Shown here: positions 52,268 through 59,892 of the stretch, piece by piece
Layout of the letters: each line of letters begins with the position of its first letter
How positions within the stretch are numbered: position 1 is the stretch's first letter
NCBI GenBank assembly: GCA_029866005.1
Contig: JARXAE010000003.1
Coordinates: 248,001-312,000, forward strand
Direction of reading: 5' to 3'
Length of the DNA: 64,000 bases
Origin: Fimbriimonas sp.
GTDB taxonomy: Bacteria; Armatimonadota; Fimbriimonadia; Fimbriimonadales; Fimbriimonadaceae
Made by a program: the position numbers and the translations under genes
Notes under the pieces: generated by a model
What the model saw: only the letters and a program-made list of their open reading frames with translations
Databases searched by the model: none
What the model was told of the DNA's origin: nothing

Positions 52268-54616
52268 GTGGAAGGTCAACCTAACCGACTCGAATCGCTC
52301 CGCACGCTCCGTGCGGCGAATCTTGATGGTGCCTTCGCAACCGCCTTTATCACCCTCGTTGGCGGAAGTTTCATCGTCGGCTATCTCAAAGAGATCAATG
52401 CGGCCGACATTTGGCTGGGACTGCTCACCGCAATTCCCGCGATCTGCGGGCTTGCCCAAATCCCCGGTTCTGTCTGGGGGCGAAGCTTCGTTAGCTTCAA
52501 AAAGTACGTCGCCCCCGGCGGCCTGATCTGGCGGCTCCTGCACATCCCTCTGTGTCTGCTCCCACTGATCGCGCTCAACGCAAACTCCAAGCTGACGATC
52601 ATTCTGATCTTCAGTGGCATCGCCTCGCTCGTCGTCAACATGGTCAACCCGATCTACGGCGACTGGCTTGCTCGTCTGGTTCCCGACTCTCAGCGAGGCG
52701 CCTTCTATGGCAAGCGCAACTCGCTCAACGCCGCCATCGGAACCGGCACTGGACTCCTCGGGGGTCTCCTTGTCGATACTCTCAAGCGAGCAAATCTGGG
52801 CGAAAAAAGCTACTCCGCCGTCTTCGTCCTCGGTCTCATTCTCAGCTTCGTCAGCATGCACTTCTTCATGCAAATGGCCGACGTCCAGCGTGAAGAGCCG
52901 ATCAAAGCGAACGTTCAGGAAACCGTCAACGCCCTCGTTTCGCCGTTCAAAAACAAGCAGTTTGTTCGGGTCATCTTGTTCCTGTTCGTCTTCATTGCCG
53001 GACAGTCCTTCGCCGGAAACCTCTGGGCGGCCTATGCCTTCGAAACCCTCAAATTTGACCAAACTCAGGTTCAATTCCTCGGTCTGTTCCATGCCGTCGG
53101 AAACATTTCGATGTCCAAGTTCTGGGGCTTTCTCTCGGATAAGTACGGCAACAAACCGATCCTCGGCTTGGTCGGAATGGGCATGCTCCTCACCCCAACC
53201 GCCTGGCTCTTCACCCAACCGGGTGCTGAGAACATGAACTTCAATATGGGTTTGCTCTACAGCACCCACATCCTGATGGGTGGGGTGTTCAGCGGGGTAG
53301 CCCTGTGCCAGTACAACATCATCTTCTCGACCTCTCCACCTGCCGAGCGCTCGACCTACCTAGGCTCGGCAATGGCGATCCAGTCGATTGCCGGCGCGGT
53401 CCCGCCACTTCTCGGTGCGGCCATGCTCAGCTTCTTCCGCACGGGACACGATGCTGATCTTGCATACAAATTCACGTTCATCTGCGCGGTTGCGATCCGG
53501 TTTGTAGCCCTCCTGCTTCTCATTCCTGTTCGCGAGGAAGGTAGCCGTTCCTTCCGCGAGACGATGGGCAATCTTAAGAGCGTCACTCCGAAGGGGCTGC
53601 GGGCGATGAAGAGATTCACCCAAAGTGGTGATGCCGAAGAGCGCGAACATGCCATCCAGAAAATCGCCGGTCACGGTTTCGCACTCGCTTCCGATGAACT
53701 CATCAAGGCATTGCATGATCCATCCCCGAGAGTTCGCCGTCAAGCCGCCTCAGCTCTCGGGCGCCTCGGAGATCAAGCAGCCGTAGAAGACCTCATCCAC
53801 CAACTTCGAGATCACCCCGACCTTGTTGAGGAGGAAACCGTCGAGGCACTTGGCGACCTTGGTGACCCCGCTGCAATTCCCGAGCTCATCAAACTGCTTG
53901 ACGCGCCTCGGTCGGTACTTCGACGCGCCTCGGCTCGCGCCATCGCCCAACTCCCCGGTGCTGGCGAGGATCGTGCTGCTGTGGATGCCCTTATCCAAGC
54001 CGCCGAAAACCCCTCTGATCCCGACCTTCGCCGCTCGGCTCTTCAGGCACTCCGTAACCTCGAAGCCCCCGGCATCGCCGCTACGATCAGCCACGCTCTC
54101 ACCGACAAGCACCCCTCCGTCCGCATCGCCGCCGCCGAGGCCGCCGGAGAACTTGAACTCAAGCAAACCGCCGACGCTTGCCGCGCTTCGCTTGTCCTCT
54201 ACGACGACGAAGGCTGCGCCGAAGTCGCCTACGCCCTCGGCGTCAACGGAACCCTTGAGGATGTGCCGAGGATCTTAGAAGTCGCCAAAAGCTGCGTCTC
54301 GATGACCACCCGCCGCCGCTGCCTGCTGGGCGTCGCGCGCGCGTATGGAGTCGAAAGCCAGACCTACCGCGCTCTGATGAGCACCGGAATGGAGCGTGAT
54401 CAGCTCATGATCACCCTCCTCACTATCGGCGGCAAACGCTCTAAGCACGCAAACCAGGCACTCGAGGCGCACGGAAATGGCGACGAAGTAGCCGCAATCC
54501 AAGCACTCTCCTTAGGCAAAGACGCCGCAATCCTAGCCGACTTCGACCTTCCTGAACTTTTTGTCGTCGCAGCGGTGGTGTATTCCGAGCGTATGTCGAA
54601 CCGAACAGGCAGATGA
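52268..54616 (+). CDS. MFS transporter fused to a HEAT-repeat domain
   Basis: This 782-residue protein has two parts. Residues 1-430 have about twelve hydrophobic segments of a major-facilitator transporter (FITLVGGSFIVGYLKEINAA, then YGDWLARLVPDSQRGAFYGK and GFLSDKYGNKPILGLVGMGM). Residues 450-700 are HEAT/PBS-lyase repeats with regular helices: PSPRVRRQAASALGRLGDQA, then GDLGDPAAIPELIKLL and HPSVRIAAAEAAGELELKQT. The repeats would face the cytoplasm and could bind a partner or regulate transport. The start is GTG 52268 with no clear Shine-Dalgarno or -10, so it is uncertain. The MmcQ gene overlaps its stop. Confidence 0.85.
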   Translation: MEGQPNRLESLRTLRAANLDGAFATAFITLVGGSFIVGYLKEINAADIWLGLLTAIPAICGLAQIPGSVWGRSFVSFKKYVAPGGLIWRLLHIPLCLLPLIALNANSKLTIILIFSGIASLVVNMVNPIYGDWLARLVPDSQRGAFYGKRNSLNAAIGTGTGLLGGLLVDTLKRANLGEKSYSAVFVLGLILSFVSMHFFMQMADVQREEPIKANVQETVNALVSPFKNKQFVRVILFLFVFIAGQSFAGNLWAAYAFETLKFDQTQVQFLGLFHAVGNISMSKFWGFLSDKYGNKPILGLVGMGMLLTPTAWLFTQPGAENMNFNMGLLYSTHILMGGVFSGVALCQYNIIFSTSPPAERSTYLGSAMAIQSIAGAVPPLLGAAMLSFFRTGHDADLAYKFTFICAVAIRFVALLLLIPVREEGSRSFRETMGNLKSVTPKGLRAMKRFTQSGDAEEREHAIQKIAGHGFALASDELIKALHDPSPRVRRQAASALGRLGDQAAVEDLIHQLRDHPDLVEEETVEALGDLGDPAAIPELIKLLDAPRSVLRRASARAIAQLPGAGEDRAAVDALIQAAENPSDPDLRRSALQALRNLEAPGIAATISHALTDKHPSVRIAAAEAAGELELKQTADACRASLVLYDDEGCAEVAYALGVNGTLEDVPRILEVAKSCVSMTTRRRCLLGVARAYGVESQTYRALMSTGMERDQLMITLLTIGGKRSKHANQALEAHGNGDEVAAIQALSLGKDAAILADFDLPELFVVAAVVYSERMSNRTGR

Positions 54617-54933
54617 CCTACGACGAATTTGCCGCCATCGCGCTTGCCCTTCCTAATGTCGAAGAGAAAGTCGGACGGTACGAGATTGACCTGACTCGAA
54701 ACGGTCGACACATCGCGCGGCTCCGCGACAAAGGCACCACCCTCGCCATCCGCGTCCCTTGGGAACTACATGATGAGCTACTGGCGATGGAGGGAACGAA
54801 GTTCTTCAAGACCGACCACTACAAACGGTATCCGTACGTTCTGATCAAAGTGGAGGATCTGATCGAACCCCGAGCCCGACAGCTCGTCGATGCATCATTT
54901 GAAATTGCACAGAGCCCGCTACCGCTTCGTTAA
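54613..54933 (+). CDS. MmcQ/YjbR-family small protein
   Basis: This 106-residue protein has the MmcQ/YjbR fold pattern: a start like YDEFAAIALALPNVEEKVGR, strands ending in IARLRDKGTTLAIRVP, and KTDHYKRYPYVLIKVEDL near the end. These proteins are DNA-binding-like (CyaY-related fold) and have no agreed function. The ATG overlaps the stop of the MFS-HEAT gene, so the two form one unit. The stop overlaps the stop of the converging DUF3817 gene by four bases. Confidence 0.8.
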   Translation: MTYDEFAAIALALPNVEEKVGRYEIDLTRNGRHIARLRDKGTTLAIRVPWELHDELLAMEGTKFFKTDHYKRYPYVLIKVEDLIEPRARQLVDASFEIAQSPLPLR

Positions 54934-55202
54934 GCTTCCTCGTTGCGAAGTCGCCGCTCGAACCAGAACGCTCCAAACGGCACATTCCCCGCCACGAAAC
55001 CGAGGATCAGCTTGCTCAAAGGCCACTTGTCGGCAATCCAAACCCGAACCAAAGCAAGCAAGAAGACTAAGAACAGAATCCCATGAGCCATCCCGACCGG
55101 CTTAATCAGCACCGGATTCCCCACCAAATACTTCATCGGCATCGCGACCAAAAACAGCAAGAGTGCCGAGCACCCTTCCGCCAACGAAACCTTCCGAAAC
55201 AT
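54930..55202 (-). CDS. DUF3817 membrane protein
   Basis: The 90-residue protein has three hydrophobic segments and the DUF3817 pattern: FRKVSLAEGCSALLLFLVAM, PMKYLVGNPVLIKPVGMAHG and ILGFVAGNVPFGAFWFERRL. The function of this family is unknown. ATG 55202 is chosen because family members start close to this point and GAG precedes it; an in-frame TTG at 55220 is weaker. Confidence 0.82.
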   Translation of the reverse strand: MFRKVSLAEGCSALLLFLVAMPMKYLVGNPVLIKPVGMAHGILFLVFLLALVRVWIADKWPLSKLILGFVAGNVPFGAFWFERRLRNEEA

Positions 55203-55279
55203 CTCTAAAGCCGACACCAAACCAGTTTACTGGAACCGAAAACCGGAAACCGAGAACCCCAGCCCCCAAACGAGCGTCA

Positions 55280-55285
55280 TACTAT
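55280..55285 (+). promoter_or_regulatory. Probable -10 element of the tmRNA gene
   Basis: TACTAT lies about 10 bases before the mature tmRNA 5' end. No clear -35 was found. Confidence 0.35.
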
Positions 55286-55295
55286 GTAGACAACT

Positions 55296-55648
55296 GGGGG
55301 CGTCAGGGTTCGACAGGACCGAAGCGACTCATCGTTGCGAGCCGTGGATTCTCGTTGGCCACGTAAAAAACGAGTAAAAAATAACTGCAAACAATAACTT
55401 TGCATTCGCAGCCTAAGTGCCGCGCATGAGCCAGTTCTGAGCCAGTAAGAACTGATCCTCGTGTAGCCAAATCTGGATCGCTAGGGCGAGCTTCTGTTCG
55501 TAGTAGACCCGGCTAAAAATAATCGGACTAAGGGTGCGCTAGGCGGTCTCGGCAGAGGCGCATCTCGAAAATTCAAACTGAGAAGACGCTCGTGGTAATG
55601 CTGGGAAGGCGGTTTTGGAAGGGAGTTCAATTCTCCCCGCCTCCACCA
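55296..55648 (+). ncRNA. ssrA: tmRNA with tag peptide ANNNFAFAA
   Basis: The 353-base RNA has GGGGGCG at its 5' end pairing with CGCCTCC (55638-55644), followed by A and CCA, which gives a seven-pair acceptor stem with one G-U. The T arm is GGGAG, TTCAATT and CTCCC (55621-55637). The conserved GTTCGACAGG follows the 5' end. The tag frame runs from GCA at 55387 to TAA at 55414-55416 and encodes ANNNFAFAA, ending in the Ala-Ala expected for proteolysis by ClpXP-like proteases. With SmpB it rescues stalled ribosomes. The encoded CCA and the single-piece order are the standard form. Confidence 0.95.
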
Positions 55649-55967
55649 GTCTCATTTGTTAGGTCTTTCGCCGAATCACGAACTTCTCCGCCAGACACGG
55701 CGTTGGAACTAATGTGAAACAAACCGCCAAGCGTGTTCGAGTGTCATTGGATTCTCCTTCTGCTCGGAAGGAAATGATTCTGCCTTTTTTCGTGGTTCCC
55801 GAAGCCGGAGATGACATCATCCTGTTCGGCTCGCACTGGGACGTGCAAGCGCGAGACACCACCAAAACCCCTGACGATCAGGGCTGCAGCCACACTATCA
55901 AGCTACGGTCCGCGAGCTGATCAAGCTCACGTCTTCCTCAGTTCTCTTCTGAATCTGGGGCCGCTGC
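55649..55967. other. 319-bp stretch without a recognisable gene
   Basis: Two short frames lie here on opposite strands (55714-55920 plus, 55659-55865 minus, 68 codons each). Neither has a recognisable motif, a Shine-Dalgarno sequence or a -10 at the usual distance. I also looked for a repeat of the tmRNA 3' end that would mark an integrated element and found none. Confidence 0.6.
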
Positions 55968-57041
55968 TTACAGCAATGCGAGAAGCTTCTGATGCTCTTC
56001 AGCCGTGTGCATTGGGAAGTTCGCTACTCGGATGTTATGGTCCTTCAACTCGCCGTAACATGCCCCGGTATATATCCCGTGCTCTCTCTCCAGCCGAGCC
56101 CGAAGCTCGTTCGCATCTTCCTGAACGTTGACCGCGAACAGAGTTGGTGACTTGTATCGATCACTCGTGACCATGCGCTTCGCACTCGTCTTCTCAAGAG
56201 CCGCATAAAACGCCGCCGCCCGCTCTTCAATCCCCGCTCGGAGAACATCGAGCCCAATCGACTGGTACTTCGCCGCGCACTTGTTCAGCAAGTAAATCGC
56301 CAAAACGTTCGGCGTCTCCGCCGTCATCGACTTCTCCGCAAACGTTTGAACCCGAGAGAACGCGTGGAACGAGCCAATGCTTTGGGTCTTCTCAAGCTGC
56401 CGCGATCGCTCCATCGCCCGCTCACTCACCACCACAACGCTCAAACCAGCCGTCGAGTGGAAGCCCTTCTGGACCGAGAACATACAAACATCAACCAAAC
56501 TCCAATCGAGTTGGCAGTGAGGCATCGCCGACACACAATCCACCATCAAGAGTTTCTCCGGGTACTTGCGACCAAGAGCATGAATCTGCTCTTCAGGAAT
56601 CCAAAGGCCGATGCTCGTCTCGTTGTTGACAACGCAAATCGCCTCTGCCGTCTCCGGAACTTCAACGGCGGAAAAGTCGCCATCAAACTTGTGATCATAG
56701 TCCCATCGCACCGCATTCCGGCCCAGCCATCCGGTGTACTGGTGCCAGCGCATCGCAAACTCGCCGCCGACCATGTGGAAAGACTCCTTAGCCGTCAAGC
56801 ACTCCATCCCCCGCTCCCACGCCTCGTTGCTCGAGTTCATGAAGATAACGTGGTGGGTGTCCGGAAGCTTCAAAAGATCCCGAATCCGATCCCGAGTCTC
56901 GTCAAAAAGGTTAAAGAACCATTTACTCCGGTGGCTCTGCCAAACCGCGCCTTCGGCAACAGCTTCCTGAAGCCACTGACCCATCTCAGGGTGAACTTTT
57001 GTCGGACCGGGAGCGAGAACGGTTGGAGTCATGGTGATCAT
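55968..57041 (-). CDS. serC: Class V aminotransferase, probable phosphoserine aminotransferase
   Basis: This 357-residue PLP enzyme has the class V pattern: VLAPGPTKVHPEMGQWLQE at the start, VIFMNSSNEAWERGMECLTA, VVNNETSIGLWIP, LLMVDCVSAMPH with the PLP-contacting Asp, and SVQKGFHSTAGLSVVVVSE with the Schiff-base lysine. Alone it could be an alanine-glyoxylate or serine-pyruvate aminotransferase. Adjacency to a SerB-SerA fusion makes the phosphoserine aminotransferase step the most likely role. ATG 57032 is an alternative start. It is 56 bases downstream of serB-serA on the same strand. Confidence 0.75.
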   Translation of the reverse strand: MITMTPTVLAPGPTKVHPEMGQWLQEAVAEGAVWQSHRSKWFFNLFDETRDRIRDLLKLPDTHHVIFMNSSNEAWERGMECLTAKESFHMVGGEFAMRWHQYTGWLGRNAVRWDYDHKFDGDFSAVEVPETAEAICVVNNETSIGLWIPEEQIHALGRKYPEKLLMVDCVSAMPHCQLDWSLVDVCMFSVQKGFHSTAGLSVVVVSERAMERSRQLEKTQSIGSFHAFSRVQTFAEKSMTAETPNVLAIYLLNKCAAKYQSIGLDVLRAGIEERAAAFYAALEKTSAKRMVTSDRYKSPTLFAVNVQEDANELRARLEREHGIYTGACYGELKDHNIRVANFPMHTAEEHQKLLALL

Positions 57042-57097
57042 TTTCTGGTTAAGGCAAGCTCAAGTCTTGCCCCAATCAATTCTACGAAGTATATCTC

Positions 57098-58987
57098 CTA
57101 CGGATTCAAAACCCTGAGTTTGATCGTCTCCGGAACCTCGCGAATCTCCGCCAGCAGCTCGTCCGAAACCTTATCCGCAATATCCGTCACCAGGTATCCC
57201 ACCTGGTCCCGGGTCTTCAGGTTCTGCCCAACAATATTCACTCCGTGACGAGCAAAAATCGCCGACACCGAAGCCACGATCCCTGGCACATTCCGGTGAA
57301 CATGCAGAATCCGCATCCCCTTCTGAATCGGCGGCAGATACAAATCTGGCAGCGAAACCGACCCCAGCGTCTCACCTTGCGCCACAAACTTTCGTAGTCG
57401 TGCAGAGACGTAAGCTGCAATGTTCCGCTGAGCTTCCTCGGTGCTGCCCGCGATATGAGGAGTCAAAATCACGTTTGGCAAGCCGCGCAGGACCGATTCA
57501 AACGGCTCGTCATTCGACTTCGGCTCAGAAGGGAAGACATCGATCCCCGCCCCACCAACTTTTCCAGAGAGCACTGCATCGCGCAGAGCCGAGTAATCCA
57601 CAACTGAGCCCCGCGACAGGTTCAAGAAAATGACCCCATCCTTCATCATTTCGAACTCCTTCTTGCTGATCAAGTTCTTGTTCGTAGCCCGCCCATCAAA
57701 GTGAACGCTGATAACATCCGACTGCTTCAGCAGGTCGTGCAACGACTGAATCCGCTGAGCCTTGCCGTGCGATAGCTTCTCGGCGATGTCGTAATAGATG
57801 ACCTCAAGCCCAACGCTTTCTGCCAGAACGCTCAACTGAGACCCAATATTCCCGTACCCAATGATCCCGAGCTTCTTTCCGCGAATCTCATGAGCACCAA
57901 CCGCCGATTTAGTCCATTTGCCTTCGTGCAAAGCCGTCGAGTGAGCAAACACTCGGCGCATCAAGACCATCGCCTCGCCCAACGCCAGCTCGACTACGCT
58001 CCGAGTGTTACTAAACGGCGCATTGAACACCGCAACTCCGCGAGCCGCTGCCGCCGCCGAATCCACATGATCCGTCCCAACGCTAAAAACGCCAATCGCC
58101 ATCAACCGCTTCCCGGCCTGAATCACCCGCGCTGGAATCTTCGTCCGAGTCCGAACTCCGATGATCGAAACGTCCTTGATCCGCTTGACCAGCTCCTCCT
58201 CGCTCAACTTCTCCTTAACCTGCTCAACCCGGTACCCCTCGGCGGCAAGGCTTTCCGCCGCATCCGAGTCAATCGAATCCAAAAGCAGAATATTGATCTT
58301 CGACCGAGGGAAGCTATACCGAGTCGGCAAATCCGACTCCGCCAACACCTCATCAATTCCGTAAACCACCGAGTCTGCCTTCGCCGCAACCGCCTCCCGA
58401 TAAACTGTCTCCGCGTAGCAGAAGAACCGCGAAGCCGCCCCCGCTTCCCTTATCTGGTAGTCAGTGAAGCCATCTCCCACGACCCACTTCGGACCCTCGT
58501 AAGCAATCGACTCCACCACCGGAATCTTCCCCCCGGCTTGCGACAAAGGATTCTGATCATCAAACCCAATGATCTTCCCGTCCTCATCAAACAAGAATGA
58601 GTTCGCATAAACCCGAGTGTTCGGAATATCCAAAAGTGCCGCAATCGGCGCCACAAACTCTGCGAACCCCCCCGTCACGACATAGAGTCGATCCGCAACC
58701 GCCTTCAATTGCTTCTTATGCGCCGAAAAACTCGGCGAGAGAGACTTCTTGAGCTTCTTGGCCAGCGTCTCTAGATGCCCCTGGTTCGCGTCCAGAAGCC
58801 GAACCCGTTCCGCCAAAGACTCCCGGAAGCCAAGCTTCCCCTCCATCCCTAGCTTCGTCAGCTCCTCAATCCGAGCCAGCCGCTCATCGCGTTCCGTGTG
58901 CTTAGCCAGCGAAATCTCCGCAAGGGCATCGAGCGATTCAACGGTGACAATCGTGCTGTCAAAATCCAAAATTAGGATGGGCTTCAT
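57098..58987 (-). CDS. Phosphoserine phosphatase-phosphoglycerate dehydrogenase fusion
   Basis: This 629-residue protein joins two enzymes of serine synthesis. Residues 1-215 are a HAD-type phosphatase of the SerB kind: DFDSTIV (Asp8, Asp10), LYVVTGGFAEF and WVVGDGFTDYQI. Residues 230-550 are phosphoglycerate dehydrogenase: IIGYGNIGSQL for NAD, Arg459 in NLSRGSVVD, Glu488 in DVFPSEP and His511 in LTPHIAGSTEEAQ. Residues 557-629 are an ACT domain (MRILHVHRNVPGIVASVSAI), which in SerA mediates serine feedback inhibition. With the aminotransferase downstream, the two genes cover the three-step route from 3-phosphoglycerate to serine. Confidence 0.93.
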   Translation of the reverse strand: MKPILILDFDSTIVTVESLDALAEISLAKHTERDERLARIEELTKLGMEGKLGFRESLAERVRLLDANQGHLETLAKKLKKSLSPSFSAHKKQLKAVADRLYVVTGGFAEFVAPIAALLDIPNTRVYANSFLFDEDGKIIGFDDQNPLSQAGGKIPVVESIAYEGPKWVVGDGFTDYQIREAGAASRFFCYAETVYREAVAAKADSVVYGIDEVLAESDLPTRYSFPRSKINILLLDSIDSDAAESLAAEGYRVEQVKEKLSEEELVKRIKDVSIIGVRTRTKIPARVIQAGKRLMAIGVFSVGTDHVDSAAAAARGVAVFNAPFSNTRSVVELALGEAMVLMRRVFAHSTALHEGKWTKSAVGAHEIRGKKLGIIGYGNIGSQLSVLAESVGLEVIYYDIAEKLSHGKAQRIQSLHDLLKQSDVISVHFDGRATNKNLISKKEFEMMKDGVIFLNLSRGSVVDYSALRDAVLSGKVGGAGIDVFPSEPKSNDEPFESVLRGLPNVILTPHIAGSTEEAQRNIAAYVSARLRKFVAQGETLGSVSLPDLYLPPIQKGMRILHVHRNVPGIVASVSAIFARHGVNIVGQNLKTRDQVGYLVTDIADKVSDELLAEIREVPETIKLRVLNP

Positions 58988-59064
58988 GGGTCATGTCGAC
59001 GCCCAGCCCCATTGCTTTTCGTCTGGCTCTCAGGTTACCGGAACCAGTCAAACCCAACATAGGT

Positions 59065-59070
59065 TAGGAT
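59065..59070 (+). promoter_or_regulatory. Leaderless-type -10 element of the PIG-L gene
   Basis: TAGGAT, six bases (AGAGCA), then ATG 59077. Confidence 0.5.
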
Positions 59071-59076
59071 AGAGCA

Positions 59077-59892
59077 ATGAAGCGCAAGGTGCCCATTTGG
59101 AAGCGGATCGTCCGATCCAGCCTCATGTTATTAGGCATCGTCGGCGGACTCTATGCCTGGAACCCCCAGCGCCTCCACTACTTCGCCAAGCCCGTCACCC
59201 TCCCGAAAACCGACCCCGAATCCGCAAACCTCTTTAAGAAGGGAAACCGAGTCACCGTAGTCGTCGGTCACCCAGATGACGCCGAATTCTTCATCTCCGG
59301 CACCTTGCTCAAACTCCACCAAGCCGGAGCTGCAATCACCCTCATCGTCGTCACCGACGGCGACAAAAGCTACTACCCCTGGTTCCTCACCAACGCCGAA
59401 GAGAACCGAAAAGTCCGCCGCGCCGAACAAGAAGAAGCCTCCAAAGCCTATGGCGGAAAAGTCGTCTTCCTAGGTGGCCCCGATGGCCGCTACGACCCTG
59501 ACGAAAAAGAACTCCGGGCCAAACTCCTTGCTGCCATAAAGGAGTCCAAACCTGACTACCTGCTCTCATTCGACGACGAGTACGTCCTCAAAGTCCAACA
59601 CCGCGACCACGAAAACTCCGGCCGCGCCACGCGCGAACTCGCCCCCCAAACCGGCACCAAATGGCTCCTCCTCTTCGCCACCTACGCCCCCACTTACTGG
59701 GTCGACACCAGCGGAACCTGGGACAAACGCGCCCAGCTCCTCGCTGTCCACAAAAGCCAGTTTTACGGCGAAAAGCTCAGCCTCATCCAAGGCACCGTCC
59801 TCGACAAAGCCCTCAGCGAAGGCGAGAGGATCGGCAAAGAGACCGCCGAAAGCTTCCGCGCTATTCCGCTGGATCGGTCACCCGCTCGATAA
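59077..59892 (+). CDS. PIG-L-family deacetylase with N-terminal membrane anchor
   Basis: This 271-residue protein has one N-terminal hydrophobic helix (about residues 12-27) after a basic start (MKRKVPIWKR), then the LmbE/PIG-L domain: TVVVGHPDDAEFF with the zinc ligands His65 and Asp68, RRAEQEEASKAYG, FLGGPDGRY, and VQHRDHENSGRATREL with the third ligand. The family removes acetyl groups from N-acetylglucosaminyl compounds. The membrane anchor suggests action at the outer face of the membrane. It converges on the photolyase gene with a 32-base overlap. Confidence 0.9.
   Translation: MKRKVPIWKRIVRSSLMLLGIVGGLYAWNPQRLHYFAKPVTLPKTDPESANLFKKGNRVTVVVGHPDDAEFFISGTLLKLHQAGAAITLIVVTDGDKSYYPWFLTNAEENRKVRRAEQEEASKAYGGKVVFLGGPDGRYDPDEKELRAKLLAAIKESKPDYLLSFDDEYVLKVQHRDHENSGRATRELAPQTGTKWLLLFATYAPTYWVDTSGTWDKRAQLLAVHKSQFYGEKLSLIQGTVLDKALSEGERIGKETAESFRAIPLDRSPAR

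Noticed and set aside
52256-53269. Long open frame on the minus strand opposite the MFS-HEAT gene
   Set aside because: Its acidic, low-complexity product has no motifs and mirrors the membrane-protein codons on the other strand; no promoter or Shine-Dalgarno supports it.
55649-55967. Two antiparallel 68-codon frames after the tmRNA
   Set aside because: Neither has a motif, ribosome site or local -10 element; composition does not favour either strand.
55296-55967. Integrated element at the tmRNA 3' end
   Set aside because: tmRNA ends are common integration sites, but no integrase gene or repeated copy of the tmRNA end is visible downstream.
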